In this document: in pieces, positions 11,577 to 24,536 of the stretch | Position numbering within the stretch: the first letter of the stretch is position 1 | Layout: every line of letters starts with the position of its first letter | NCBI RefSeq assembly: GCF_020379485.1 | Contig: NC_063448.1 | Span: forward strand, 12,919,726 to 12,983,725 | Direction: 5' to 3' | Length of the DNA: 64,000 nucleotides | Source of the DNA: Brassica napus | Taxonomy: Eukaryota; Streptophyta; Magnoliopsida; Brassicales; Brassicaceae | Made by a program: the position numbers and the translations under genes | Notes under the pieces: model-generated | The model's database searches: none | What the model saw: only the letters and a program-made list of their open reading frames with translations | What the model was told of the DNA's origin: nothing

Positions 11577-12255
11577 CAAAATATCAAGGAAAGAAGAGAA
11601 GATAGATAACTGAGGGTTGACGAAGAAGAAGGACTTGTACTAGTTGACCAATGTCTAATGGTTTTTCTATTCAATAATCATATAATTAATCAAATATAGC
11701 CTGAATTTATATACCATTTCTTCAGATTTTTAAGATTCCTTGGACCTAGCAACCGTTGTAATCTTTGTATACAACCAAAACTAAAAATGAAGTTCCTATC
11801 AAACGTAGCCGTTGGGTTGGGGTACTTGAACGTCGTCCTTACGTTACCACTGAAATGGTCCTGTCTGTATACCTGGATTAGAAAGTGTCTGCGAGTAAAG
11901 ACGGAAACATCTCCTATAAGAAATCAAACACCTCAAGGGAGATGAGAAAACACTCCAAAATAAGAAGAAAAAAAGAAAGAAAGAGAGAAGAATGATGATG
12001 GTCTGTTCTTGGTAGCCATTTTCTCTATTGCTTTATACACAGCTGGTTAATGGTCACTCTTTGCGAGGTTGCCAAACAAGATGTGGCAACGTCTCAATCG
12101 AGTACCCTTTTGGCATTTCTACTGGTTGTTACTATGCCGGACATGATAGCTTCAACCTCACCTGTAATGAAACAACAAACAAGCTATTCTCTGGCAAACT
12201 GCAAGTGATCAACATTTCTCACAGCGGCAGAGCTCCGCATCCTCAAGTCTTAGTG
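11577..12255 (+). pseudogene. WAK: WAK promoter and exon-1 fragment, copy 1
   Basis: From about 11577 the sequence follows the upstream region and first exon of the intact gene at 44769, including TATAAGAA at 11915-11922, the GA-rich leader, and the coding stretch for the GUB_WAK region ([19 protein letters not shown]). Start-codon context is damaged (ATGATGATGG, about 10 bp lost) and an extra T in the signal-peptide region shifts the frame. Homology ends near 12255 after about 260 coding bases. The rest of the gene is missing; a LINE lies 110 bp downstream. It cannot make a receptor. Confidence 0.88.
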
Positions 12256-12503
12256 ATTGCGGGGATACAGTGTGGACTATCGTACTACCGCCGCTAGGTT
12301 ATATACATATATCCGTATACAGAAATTGCGGAACATATAGAGTAACTATGTACTATATATATGCTGTTTTTTTTTGCCAAATATTTGAATATCATATAAA
12401 TATGAAATTGTTTTGTAAACTTTACAAAATTTGAAAACTAGAAGAGGTTCACCTCGGCAAAAAGAATAAAAACAAGGTGAAGCTCATTTTACAAAAAAGA
12501 TTC

Positions 12504-15500
12504 CTAGTCATTCCTCAGCCATGATAGCATGAGAGTCTCGAAACTCTTTTTGTGCGGTTTCCTCAATATTGTGTCCCTGATATTACGGTCTATAAGCTTG
12601 CAAATCGTTCTTGGGGTAGACGAGATTCCGTCGTGTAGTCTTTTGTTCCTTTCAGCCCAGATATGGTAGATAGTTGCATGGGCAACAAGTCTCTTTAGTA
12701 TTCGAGGAACATGAGAATTGGTGATGGATAACCATTCTATGAAGGCGGTCCAAGACATAAAACAAGAATGAGAATAACCGAGCCTTCTGAGAATCAGTTC
12801 CCATATCTGTTCACTTACCTCGCAGCAAAGCAGGAGGTGATCTCTAGACTCTGGAGCAGAGTCGCAGAGACAGCAATTCGGGGAGGTACCAAGTCCCCAG
12901 CTGAATAGGCGAGCACGGGTGGGCATTCTGTCATGTTGAGCAATCCACATGAGGAAAGCATGACGTGGAGTACATGATTTGAACCAAACACTGTCAGCCC
13001 AAGTTACAGTCGGTGCTCTGTTTCTGATCGTCTCCCAAGTTCGAGAGGCCGAGAATTTGGATAGTGGGTCTTCTTCAATCATCCAAACAAATTCATCACA
13101 TGCTTGAGACTATGATGGGAGTGGAATACCCGTTAGATGATAGTGCAGGCTCTCTGCCTCCGGTGACCTTGCTCCTCTGAGATTCCAGCCTGTCTCATTG
13201 CACGCGTCTGCCACAGAAGCAAATAGAGGTATAGAGAGCTGTCGAGGGCCACCGGTTCCGAACAGATTAATAAGCCGGCCAAGGGGAGACCAATCATCCC
13301 ACCAGAAGCTGATGTTCTGTCCATTACCCAAATCTGATTTTAGAAAATCTGAAGCAAGAGGTCGTAGGTTGAGAAGTGATCTCCACGTCCACGATCCTAC
13401 CTTCTTAGCATCAAGACTCCACAGGTTCTCACTGCCAATTTTGTACTTTCTGATCCAAGAAGCCCAGAGAGAAGGATTTGGAGCATAGAGCATCCAAATG
13501 AGCTTCAAACAGAGTGTCTTGTTCCAGGCAGTGAGATCCCTCAATCCCAATCCTCCTTCACGTTTGGGGAGAGAAACTGTATCCCAAGCAATTTTTGCAA
13601 CTCCCTTGGTAGTAATGTTACCAGTCCATAAGAAGCGAGAGCATAAGCTTTGGATCTGTTTAATGCAACCTTTAGGCAGGATGAAAGCTGATGTCCAGAA
13701 ATTAATTGTTCCATATATGACTGAAGAGATCAACTGAGCTCTCCCTGCGTAAGACAGCTTTTTTGAAGACCACGCAGTGAAGTTTGCAGAGATCTTCTGG
13801 ATCAGCGGTCTATACTCTGCAAGTCTCAGTTTCCGATGCATAAGAGGAAGGCCCAAGTAACGGACTGGCATTGAACCGAGACTGAAACCGAGACCTTTGA
13901 GGTCATTAGTTTCATCTTGGTTCAAGCCTCCTACAAATAATTCTGTCTTTTTCTTATTCATACGTAGACCAGACCAGGTTGCAAACACGTCCATAGTCTC
14001 AACAATATTCAGCAAAGACTTCTTCTCACCATCAAAGAATATCATGATATCATCAGCGAAGGCTAGATGAGTTACCTCAGGATCAGCCGTCTTTGGATGA
14101 AACCCAATGTCCCCAGCTCGATATCTTGCATTAAGCATTTGGGAGAACACTTCCAAGGCGATGACAAAAAGGTAAGGTGACAAAGGATCACCTTGGCGGA
14201 GACCTTTTGTTCCTTTGAAATACCCACATAGTTCTCCATTTATAGAGATAGAGAACCTGGTTGTAGTGATACATTGAGCTATGAGCCTCCGGAAGTGAGA
14301 TGGAAAGCCTAGAGCTTCAAGTGTGTTAAGAACGAAGTCCCAGTTTATAGAATCAAACGCTTTCTGTAAGTCTACTTTCAGCATGCAGCGTTTTGATATG
14401 TCCTTCCATTTATACCCAGCCACCAACTCTGTCGCAAGGAGCACATTTTCAACCAAGAGGCGGCCCGGAACAAAAGCTGACTGCGCAGCGGAGATAAGTT
14501 GAGGCAGAGCAGATTTGATCCGATTGGCAAGAAGTTTAGAAGCCACTTTGTACACAGTATTGCAACACGAAATAGGCCTAAACTCTGTCATTCTATTAGC
14601 ATTTGGCTTTTTTGGAATAAGAGCTATGATTGTAGCATTCCATTGTTGCAATAGGCGACCCGTTGTCAGGAATTCCTTCACTGCCGCGATCATTTCCTTC
14701 CCTACAATGCTCCAATTAGCTTTGAAGAACTCAGCAGGATAACCATCCGGGCCAGGGGCCTTAGAATCTGGAAGAGAGAGGAAAGCTGACTGGATATCCA
14801 AATCTGTAAACTCTGCTGCCAAGTGCATAACAGCCTCAGGAGAACAACGTAGAGGTAGGTAAGTGGCTATAGTGGCTGGAGAAGGCGCTGTTGGGTTTGA
14901 TATGCCACCAAGTAGCGTGGAGTAGTAGTCCACTGCATGAGTCTTAATGTCCTCCAGTTGATCAATGACACCTCCATCCCTGTCCAGCAGCATTATGATT
15001 TGATTCTGAGCTTGCCTTGATCTGATCAAACGATGATAGTGAGCAGTATTGGAGTCACCATTCGCAGACCACTGTACTCGGGATCGTTGCTTCAAGTAGG
15101 AATCCTCCGCTTTTGCCAAGGCATGCCAATGTAGGTGGGGCTTTCTTTCTGTTTCAGCTGCAGTAGGGGATGGGTTAGAGAGAGCCATATCTTGAGCGAT
15201 GCATAGCTCGGAAAATGCCTCCTCCACTCTTTTCTCCAGTTGAGAGTAGTGTTCCCTTCTGAAGGTTTTGATTATTCCTTTAAGCTCTTTTAGTTTCTTG
15301 GAAACTCGAAGTTGATTTGTACAGCTGAAGTTGAAGGAGTTCCAACAGTTTCCCAAAAGAGCCGCAAAATCCTCATGCTGATTGAGATGCGCGAAGAACT
15401 TAAACGGTCGTTTTTGCTTAGGCTTGTGCTGATCCAGAAATGTACAGCACGGGCTGTGATCAGAAATACCTGGCACACCAAATATGCCTATAGATTCTGG

Positions 15501-16129
15501 AAATTGCTGAAGCCATGCTGCGTTAGTAAGAATTCTATCCAGCTTTTTAGACACATGGCCATTAGACCAAGTGAATGAGCTTCCAGAATAAGGTAGATCA
15601 AATAGCGAACACCGATCAAGGCACTCTTTAAAGTCTCTCATACCACGCTGGGAAGAGAACTGATCAGCATGAGAGTGCTCTTCCGGGCTAATGATCTCGT
15701 TAAAGTCACCAAATACAATCCAAGGAATGCCTGCCAGTTGATGAGAGACAGAACATGTCTCCAATTCACTCCACAACAGCCTACGCTCCACTCTGCAGTT
15801 AGAGCCATAAACGCAAGACACTCCAACCTCACAGCTCACATTTGGAAGCTTGACAATAGCAGTAGTTATCTGACGAGAACATGAAATTATCCGAACTGAC
15901 ACAGTAGGGTGCCAGACTAGCCATATCCTCCCAAGGTCCGAGTGATCGTAGTTGCCGTGAAAAGACCAACCCGGCAATATAGAACTACAAATAGAATCCG
16001 ACTTAATAACCTGTACATGGGTCTCCACGAGACCTCCAAAAATGGGTTTATATTTCTAATCCACTTCCTAAAACCCCGCCGCTTTACAGAATCATTTATA
16101 CCTCTTATATTCCAACAAAAAAGATCCAT
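12504..16129 (-). pseudogene. LINE ORF2: endonuclease-reverse transcriptase (copy 1)
   Basis: About 1208 codons. It starts at the ATG at 16129 with WNIRGIND, the first motif of the APE-type endonuclease, then shifts by one base near 16030 and continues as one long frame 16028-13110. Visible motifs: VFGDFNEI and ISDHSPC (endonuclease), FRPISCCNTVYK, DLQKAFDSINWDF, GLRQGDPLSPYLF and FADDIMIF (reverse transcriptase; FADD is the catalytic pair, near 14050). An in-frame TAG at 13110-13112 separates the zf-RVT C-terminal domain (13082-12504), which keeps its Cys/His pattern. The product would nick target DNA and prime reverse transcription there. Frameshift and stop recur in copy 2, so they predate the duplication. 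Confidence 0.92.
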
Positions 16130-16250
16130 ATAAGAAGGTAAAATTTAGAGGATTAAAGGACCTCTAGCCCTTGACATTCCTTTTAACTGTTTCTTCTGCC
16201 TTCGAGAAATGACCTCAATAAACTTGTCATTCTCTTCGTCTGGGTTATCT

Positions 16251-16842
16251 TCATCGATCCCCTGAGTAAGAACTCATGTCTGATACGGGACCAGAAGAGG
16301 AGTCATTCGCATTTTGAGACGCAGAATAGGGGGTGAAGTCCACACACAGACCGCCTTCAGCAAGATCATTATACTCAGCAGTAGAGGACTTAGAGTGAGG
16401 CGTGAACTGATTCCGAGGAGATGATGTTTTCTGAGCCATAACCAAAGGTCGTTGAGAGGTAGGTGATCTCCTGGTACCACCCTCTGAATGAGCAGGGGAT
16501 GAGGTTGCCTTCGCAGTAATCACCATAGGAGGATCAAGCATAGGGGCACCAGCCGGGGTAGCATCAACCAAAGGTGGTTGAGCCGATCCTGAGGATATTG
16601 GAATCTTAGCAGCAGGTGATGGACCAACTGCCTGTTTTACTGCACCTTTCCTTTTATCTTGAGTTGGTCTGTATTCCATCTTGCTTTTAGTTCCAACGAT
16701 AGGCAGTAAGCTCTTAACAGGGGCCTTGCCTTTAGCTTTCTCACGATTGTACCTTGGGCAGTCAACCGTAACATGTCGTACTGAGTTACAGAGAGTACAT
16801 GTCTTTGGTGCTGCCTTACATCGCGAGATGGTATGACCTACT
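16251..16842 (-). pseudogene. LINE ORF1, C-terminal part (copy 1)
   Basis: Open frame of the gag-like ORF1 with no start codon left. Its upstream end shows a Cys-rich knuckle (CTLCNSVRHVTVDC) followed by a low-complexity Pro/Ser/Thr/Ala tail ending near SSYSGDR. The more complete version at 25186-25975 has two knuckles. ORF1 proteins bind the element RNA. Here the N-terminal half is absent, cut at 16842. Confidence 0.85.
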
Positions 16843-16853
16843 TTCTTACTGAG

Positions 16854-17303
16854 TTACAGATGATATCTCGCCATCGAGTCACCATCTTGCCTCATCAGTT
16901 CAATTCTCTGACGAAGCTGTCGGATCCTCAAGTCGACGCTCGGGACGAATATCATACGAAGATCCTCCCAAGCTTTATGCGCCGTCTCCGCGTAACGCAC
17001 ATAGTCTTGTAAGCTTTTGCTCATGGAACTCATCATCCACAACTTGACCCTCGCGTTGCACACGTTCCATGGTTGATATAGCGGCGAGGAAGGCTCAGTT
17101 AACACGACGGTACCGTCAATGAACCCTGTTTTGTTCTTGCTTCGAAGGAAACCGAGAAAATGTTTCTTCCAGATGAAGTAGTTGTCGTCTGCTTGGCTGA
17201 GTATAACCATAGGGAGATTTTCGTTAGGTTGATAATCTGGATCGACATAGTAGGGAGATTCTGGATCGAGTTCGGGAGATAGGCTCATCATACTTTCCGC
17301 CAT
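16854..17303 (-). pseudogene. Copia gag N-terminal fragment, copy 1
   Basis: 149-codon frame with the Copia-like N-terminal layout: SPYYVDPDYQPNENLPMVIL, then DDNYFIWKKHFLGFL, then a helical region (DLRIRQLRQRIELMRQDGDS). It ends in MARYHL where the filler at the LINE junction begins; the related fragment at 55686-56230 continues ARYFGKLKSVW, so the C-terminal gag, protease and pol are gone. The start ATG at 17301-17303 is the original gag start. It belongs to a different Copia family from Copia-1 and Copia-2. Confidence 0.82.
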
Positions 17304-17395
17304 TGTAGCTGTTCTCTGAGCTCTGTATAGTGTTTGTTTATCTTTTCTAGAGATTTGCTTTTATCTCGCTACGGTTGGTAAAAGATAATGATTTA

Positions 17396-17945
17396 GACCA
17401 TGTCCGATGGGGTTTTCTCCGTTGGGTTCTTAATATATGTATTATGTATATATATATATATATATATGTATGTATATATGTATTATGTATATATATATAT
17501 GTATGTATATATTATATATGCGTAAATAATTATGGGGTTCATAATTATTGTGGAACCCTATAAATAAGAGTTCTTAAGGGTTCTTAAAACTTTCTTTTAA
17601 GAGCATCCCCATTAGTGAACCTCTTCTTAGGGTTCAAGTTTCTAATTTTTTATTATTAATTTTTTTGTTTGATTTAAAAAAAAAAATCGAATCAATCGTG
17701 AGCCGCCACGTGTCGTGGGGCCCACAAAAAAGTGATGAACTCGCCGGACGCAGGTTCACTGGGGAGAACTGAGAAGAGGCAGGTTCATCACTGTTCATTA
17801 TTTTAATTTTTTTTTTTTTTTGGAGTTTGTGTGAACCCTCCATAAGTTCACTAATGGAGATGCTCTAATAATCCTTACCTATGGAATTCCACGAAAATTA
17901 TGGACCCTGCAATTAATTATACATATATAATATATACATACATAT
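17396..17945. mobile_element. Tourist-like MITE (outer), right end lost, copy 1
   Basis: Starts GACCATGTCCGATGGGG after the target triplet TTA (17393-17395). The intact second copy (37590-38196) shows the matching right end. Here the sequence breaks in the TA-rich interior near 17944, where CACTA-1 begins. A smaller MITE sits inside it. Confidence 0.75.
17601..17865. mobile_element. Tourist-like MITE (inner, nested), copy 1
   Basis: 265 bp with terminal inverted repeats: GAGCATCCCCATTAGTGAAC on the left, and GAGCATCTCCATTAGTGAAC read from the right. TAA flanks both sides (17598-17600 and 17866-17868), the target duplication of PIF/Harbinger elements. No coding capacity. Confidence 0.85.
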
Positions 17946-20275
17946 GGGATGTTGTCTGGATGGACTACACATGGGAGATTAGCTTGTCCATATTGTAATG
18001 GAACGACAGATGCGTTTCAACTGAAGAATGGTAGGAAGACAAGTTGGTTTGATTGTCACCGTCGATTTCTTCCCATTGGCCATCCTTACCGAAGAAACAA
18101 GAATTTGTTTAGGCACAAAAGGGTTGTGAGAGACACTCCTCCTCCATATCTAACTGGAGAACAAATTGAAACGCAAATCGACTACTACGGAGCTAACGAA
18201 ACAGTTAGTTGGGGTGGTAATTGGCATGTCCCTCGCAATATGCCAGATTCTTACGGTGTTCATCACAACTGGCACAAAAAGAGTATATTTTGGGAGTTGC
18301 CATATTGGAAGGATCTTCTTCTGCGCCACAACCTCGATGTGATGCATATAGAGAAGAATTTCTTTGAGAACATCATGAATACAATATTGAATGTCCCAGG
18401 AAAGACAAAAGACAACATAAAATCGAGGTTGGACTTGCCGGATATTTGCTCAAGAAGCGAGTTACATATTAAAAGCAATGGACAAGTTCCCGTTCCGATA
18501 TTCAGATTATCTTCAGAAAAAAAGTCGGTGTTGTTCAACTGGGTGGCATCAGAAGTGAAGTTCCCCGATGGGTATGTTTCGAATCTCTCTAGATGTGTTG
18601 AAAATGGTCAAAAGTTCTCCGGGATGAAGAGTCATGATTGTCATGTATTTATGCAACGACTACTGCCCTTTGCATTTGCGGAGCTACTTCCAACAAACGT
18701 ACATGAAGCACTTGCAGGTACGTAGTGTATTAAATCACAATAATTTACAAAATAATATATGACTAACAATGTGTTTAATTTTTTTTTGAATATAAAAGGC
18801 ATTGGAGCATTTTTCAGGGATCTGAGCACACGCACTCTTAAAGAAGAAGTTGTGGAACAGCTTCATGAGAACATTCCCATCTTATTGTGCAACTTGGAGA
18901 AGATATTTCCTCCCGGATTTTTTGACGTCATGGAGCATCTAGCTGTCCACCTCCCATATGAGGCATTGCTTCGTGGACCTGTACATTACGGATGGATGTA
19001 TCAGTATGAGCGAGCCATGAAATATTTGAAGGGAAAAGCAAAGAACCTCGCCAAAGTTGAAGGTTCTATAATTGCTGGAAGTTTGACGGAAGAAGTTTCT
19101 CACTTCACATCGTACTACTTTGCGTCAAAAGTACGTACCCGGAGAAGAGCTCTAAGAAGATATGATGATGGTGGTGTTGCGCCAACATATGCAGTTGCTG
19201 GTGTTCCAGACATCTTTAGCCAGATTGGGCGACTCGGTGGAAAGTCTAAAGAGGTTTGGTGGTCGAGTGAACAAGACGCTCATAGTGCACACACCTATAT
19301 TCTACTCAATTGCGAAGATCCATTGATGCGTTATTTTGAAAGGTAACATATATTGACACTTCGAAACACATATAAGTATAATTAATTGTATAATTGCGAG
19401 AGATTCATTCCTATAAAATGTGATTTTACAGCCTATTTGTTTCTCAAGTCGAAGAAACATTTCCTGGTATATCCACAAGTGACGTAGACAAAAGGAAAGA
19501 TCAACACTTCATTAAGTGGTTGCGGAATCAGGTATTAACTCAAACTTTTTTTTCATACATGATCTGTATTTCATTAACATTCTCTTTATTTTTGCAGGTT
19601 GATTATGACGACGACGATGCAGATTATCCTAAGTTGTTACACGAAGTAATTCAATCTCCACTTGTAAAGGTCACCACATCACAAATGTATTTCACACGAG
19701 GCTATACTTTTCATACATATGACTATGGTAGACAGCGGGCGACCAGTAACTATGGAATATGTGTGAAAGGGGAAACAGATTTCTACGGGATCTTGACGGA
19801 GATTATTGAAGTCGAATTTCCAGGGATACTGAAGCTGAAATGCGTCCTCTTCAAATGTGAATGGTTCGACCCCGTCGTAAACAGAGGTGTTCGGTCTAAC
19901 AAATTCGGTGTAGTTGATGTCAACGGTGGACGAAGGTACAACAAATTCGAGCCTTTCATCTTAGCTTCACAAGCAGACCAAGTTAGCTTCCTTCCATACC
20001 CTCGGATGAGAGATTCAGGTATAAATTGGTTAGCAGTGATCAAAGTTACACCTCGAGGACGAATCATCAGTGGAGAAGAACCACCATTGCAAGAAGAACA
20101 GATAAATGAAGTCGAGGAACCTGAACAAGAAATTGATGACATCCTTCTCATTGATCCGCATAATCACGAGTACGAAGATCTTACCGATGATGCCACAGAC
20201 GAAGCTATTGAAGACGAGTTTAATGAAAATTATGATGTTTCTAGTGATGACGAGAATGTCGATGTATCCGATTGA
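17946..20275 (+). pseudogene. CACTA-1 TNP2-type transposase, 5'-truncated
   Basis: Exons 17946-18717, 18799-19342, 19432-19531 and 19598-20275, with GT/AG borders and lengths (544, 100, 678 for the last three) identical to CACTA-2. The first exon begins mid-gene at GMLSGWTTHGRL; about 330 or more N-terminal residues present in CACTA-2 are missing, including most of the transposase core. What remains is the C-terminal part of the tnp2 domain, a DUF4218-like stretch (HLAVHLPYEALLRGPVHYGW) and a DUF4216-like stretch (YGICVKGETDFYGIL to FEPFILASQADQV), then an acidic tail. TNP2 is the catalytic transposase of En/Spm elements. No stops were seen in the joined exons, so the only defect is the missing start. 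Confidence 0.87.
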
Positions 20276-20739
20276 TGTATTTGTTTTATGAATAAGATGA
20301 GGGGGTTTGTTTTATGAATAAGGTAATGCCGGAAGTTTGTTTTATGAATAAGCAAATGTGAGAATTGTGGTTTGGAATGGAAATAAAGATGGGGTTTGGA
20401 ATATATGAAGTAGAAAATAAGGAATATGGGGTTTGGGGTTTTGGGTTTCGGGTTTTGGATTCTAGGGATTTAAACATAACCCTCGCTAATTCCAAGTAAG
20501 CACAAATCGTCGTAAAGTCCTCGTAGTTCAACGAGGAAATAACGACGAAATATAAAAATAAAGAACGCGGGACTCGTTAATTCCACGTAGGATGAAATCG
20601 TCGTAAATACCACGTAGGATGAAATCGTCGTAAAAACCACGTAGGATGAAATCGTCGTAAATAAAACGTAAGACAACGAGGAAATAACGACGAAACCTAA
20701 AAATAAAGATGGGGTTTGGAATATATGAAGTAGAAAATA

Positions 20740-21118
20740 AGGAATATGGGGTTTGGGGTTTGGGGTTTGGGGTTTGGGGTTTGGGGTTTGGGGTTGGGGT
20801 TTGGGGTTTCGGGTTTGAGGTTTCGGGTTTGGGGTTTGGGGTTTCGGGTTTCGGGTTTTGGGTTTCGGTTTTGGGGTTTTGGGTTTGGGGTTTCGGGTTT
20901 GGGGTTTCGGGTTTGGGATTTCGGGTTTGGGGTTTGGGGTTTTGGGTTTCGGGTTTCAGGTTTGAGGTTTCGGGTTTGGGGTTTCGGATTTCGGGTTTTG
21001 GGTTTCGGGTTTGGGGTTTCGGGTTTGGGGTTTGGGGTTTCGGGTTTCGGGTTTGGGGGTTGGAGTTTGGGATTTCGGGTTTTGGATTTCGGGTTTCGGG
21101 TTTTGGGTTTGGGGTTCT
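20740..21118 (+). repeat. Telomere-like heptamer array A (TTTGGGG/TTTCGGG)
   Basis: About 375 bp of heptamers mixing TTTGGGG and TTTCGGG, with a few TTTTGGG and TTTGAGG variants. They have the length and TTT-N-GGG pattern of the plant telomere unit TTTAGGG but a different fourth base. One strand is a run of G3-4 blocks, suited to G-quadruplex folding. The equivalent array in CACTA-2 (59940-60145) is shorter, so copy number has changed between the two elements. Confidence 0.9.
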
Positions 21119-21206
21119 AGGGATTTAACCATAACACTCGTTAAAAATAACGACGAAACTTAAAATTAAAGATGGGGTTTGGAATATATGAAGTAGAAAA
21201 TTAAAG

Positions 21207-21345
21207 ATGGGGGTTTGGGTTTCGGGTTTCGGGTTTGGGGTTTGGGGTTTCGGGTTTCGGGTTTGGGGTTTCGGGTTTGGGGTTTCGGGTTCGGGTTTCG
21301 GGTTTCGGGTTTGAGGTTTGGGGTTTCGGGTTTCGGATTCTAGGG
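21207..21345 (+). repeat. Telomere-like heptamer array B
   Basis: A second, shorter run of TTTCGGG/TTTGGGG units framed by the same flanking words as array A (GAATATATGAAGTAG upstream, CTAGGGATTTAAACATAAC downstream). The counterpart in CACTA-2 is near 59750-59852. Confidence 0.88.
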
Positions 21346-22066
21346 ATTTAAACATAACACTCGTTAATTCCACGTAAGCACAAATCGTCGTAAAGTCCTC
21401 GTAGGATGAAATCGTCGTAAATACCACGTAGGTTGAAATCGTCGTAAATACCACGTAAAAGGATTTAAACAAAACACTCGTTAATTCCACGTAAGCAGAA
21501 ATCGTCGTAAAGACCACGTAAAAGGATTTAAACATAAAACCCGTTAATTCCACGTAAGTACAAATCGTCGTAAATATCTCGTAGTGTAAAACCTAGAAAA
21601 AAAAGGAAAAAGAGAAAAATACCAGATTAACATGTGGCAAGACTTACATCAATTATAATACGTAAGTCTCGCCCACATGAATTCTAATATCTTCTCCTTT
21701 TCCTATTTTTTTCAAATATTTATAATTTGAATAGGATTTTGCTGAGGAATGTGATTTGAGATAAGGTGTGATTTAGGAGTTTGTGTGTGGTTTGAGAATG
21801 AGAGTTGTGGGTATATTTATAGGAAAGCAAGCCTCGTTAATTCCCCGTAAGCTAAATCGTCGTTAATACCTCGTATAAAAAAACACGGGCATTTGTGATT
21901 CCTCGCAATTTCCTCGTAAAAAAAAACACGGGCCTTTGTAACTGCTCGCTATTTCGTCGTAAACTTACGAGGAATTTGCGACGATATGTAATCTTATATA
22001 TACACCCGAGCGCTCACTCTTTCTTTCCTCTCTACTTCCTCTCTACTTCCTCTCCATTTCGTAGCA

Positions 22067-23926
<1,860 letters not shown>

Positions 23927-24084
23927 TTTTTTTTCGGTTGTTGTATTATATAAATTCAAAACTTATTTATATATAAAATATTTTCATATTGATTTATTTT
24001 TATTTTAAATTTTTATTTATTATTAAATTAAATAATTTTAATTATTTTTTAATTATATTTTTAAATTCTGTAAAATAATAAAAA

Positions 24085-24536
24085 CGAAGTAAATTCGTAG
24101 CTAATGTACGACCTCTTTACGTGGAAACCTTACGAGGAAATGACGAGAAATACTAAACGAGTATTTTACGAGGAACCATTTACGAGAAAATAGCGAGGAA
24201 AGATTTACGAGTATTTTACGAGGAAATCCTTTCGTGGTTTTTACGTGTATTTTGCGAGGAAACTCTTTCAAGGTATTTATGTGTAGATTACGAGGAACTC
24301 TTTTCGAGGTATTTACGAGGAAATATAGCGACGTCCTTACGTGGAATATTGATGTGGTCTTTACGACGAATAGCTCTACTTCGTCTTTACGACGAAATAT
24401 ATTCCTCGCTAAGTTACGACGAATTAGCGAGGAAATATGTGTTACGACAGACGAGTAACGAGCAAACGCGCTTCCTCGCTAATTCGTCGTAAAGCCTCTT
24501 TTACGACGAAATAACGAGGAAAACCGCCCTCGTTAA
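24085..24536 (+). repeat. CACTA-1 subterminal repeat region
   Basis: Dense short words in both orientations: TTACGAGGAA, TTTACGACGAA, CGTCGTAAA, CCTCGCTAA. Such arrays next to the ends are the binding sites of the accessory protein in En/Spm elements. The region mirrors 56559-57030. It stops 22 bases before the expected tip. Confidence 0.8.

Larger units (their letters stand above)
12365..16842 (-). mobile_element. LINE (L1-type) copy 1, 5'-truncated
   Basis: A non-LTR retrotransposon on the minus strand. The T-run at 12365-12373 is the expected poly(A) end read on the plus strand; then a 3' UTR, ORF2 (16129 to 12504) and the C-terminal part of ORF1 (to 16842). The 5' end is cut at 16842, where a templated filler and an unrelated Copia gag fragment follow. 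ORF2 carries defects shared by the other copies, so it is a fixed dead lineage rather than an active source. Confidence 0.9.
10518..17945. repeat. Composite duplicated block, copy 1
   Basis: Nearly base-for-base the same as 30720-38136, at an offset of 20202 at the left end sliding to 20191 at the right through small indels. Homology starts at CAATCAAATATC in both. The block holds noncoding DNA, a WAK promoter with part of exon 1, a LINE, a Copia gag piece and nested MITEs. On the right, copy 1 stops inside the outer MITE where CACTA sequence begins (junction near 17944, sharing TAT). By eye the copies differ by a few substitutions and indels over 7.4 kb, so the duplication is recent, or an assembly error must be excluded. 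Confidence 0.9.
20276..22066 (+). repeat. CACTA-1 inter-genic spacer with modular repeats
   Basis: Between the two CACTA genes. A module is repeated about three times: AAATAAAGATGGGGTTTGG, a constant stretch reading GAATATATGAAGTAG, a G-rich heptamer array, CTAGGGATTTAAACATAAC, and TTAATTCCACGTAAG followed by CGTCGTAAA words. A second segment (21820-22000) repeats CCTCG and TCGTCGTAA words like those at the element termini. The long GFGVWGLGF-type frames here result from the repeat having no stops and are not genes. Confidence 0.85.

Noticed and set aside
12028..12297. Short secreted GUB_WAK peptide gene (also 32222-32491)
   Set aside because: The frame opens at a non-ATG codon after a frameshift and truncated signal region, and runs into unrelated sequence.
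20740..21118. Interstitial telomere or chromosome end
   Set aside because: The unit is TTTGGGG/TTTCGGG rather than TTTAGGG, and the array lies at the same internal place in two transposon copies.
20709..21128. Long open frames encoding repetitive Gly-Phe-Gly-Val-Trp peptides (and mirror frames at 59897-60181)
   Set aside because: They are produced by G/T-rich heptamers that lack stop codons in several frames at once; no start context, domain or conserved frame supports a protein.
24085..24536. CRISPR-like array of short repeats
   Set aside because: Repeats are short, occur in both orientations and have no regular spacers; this is a plant CACTA subterminal region.
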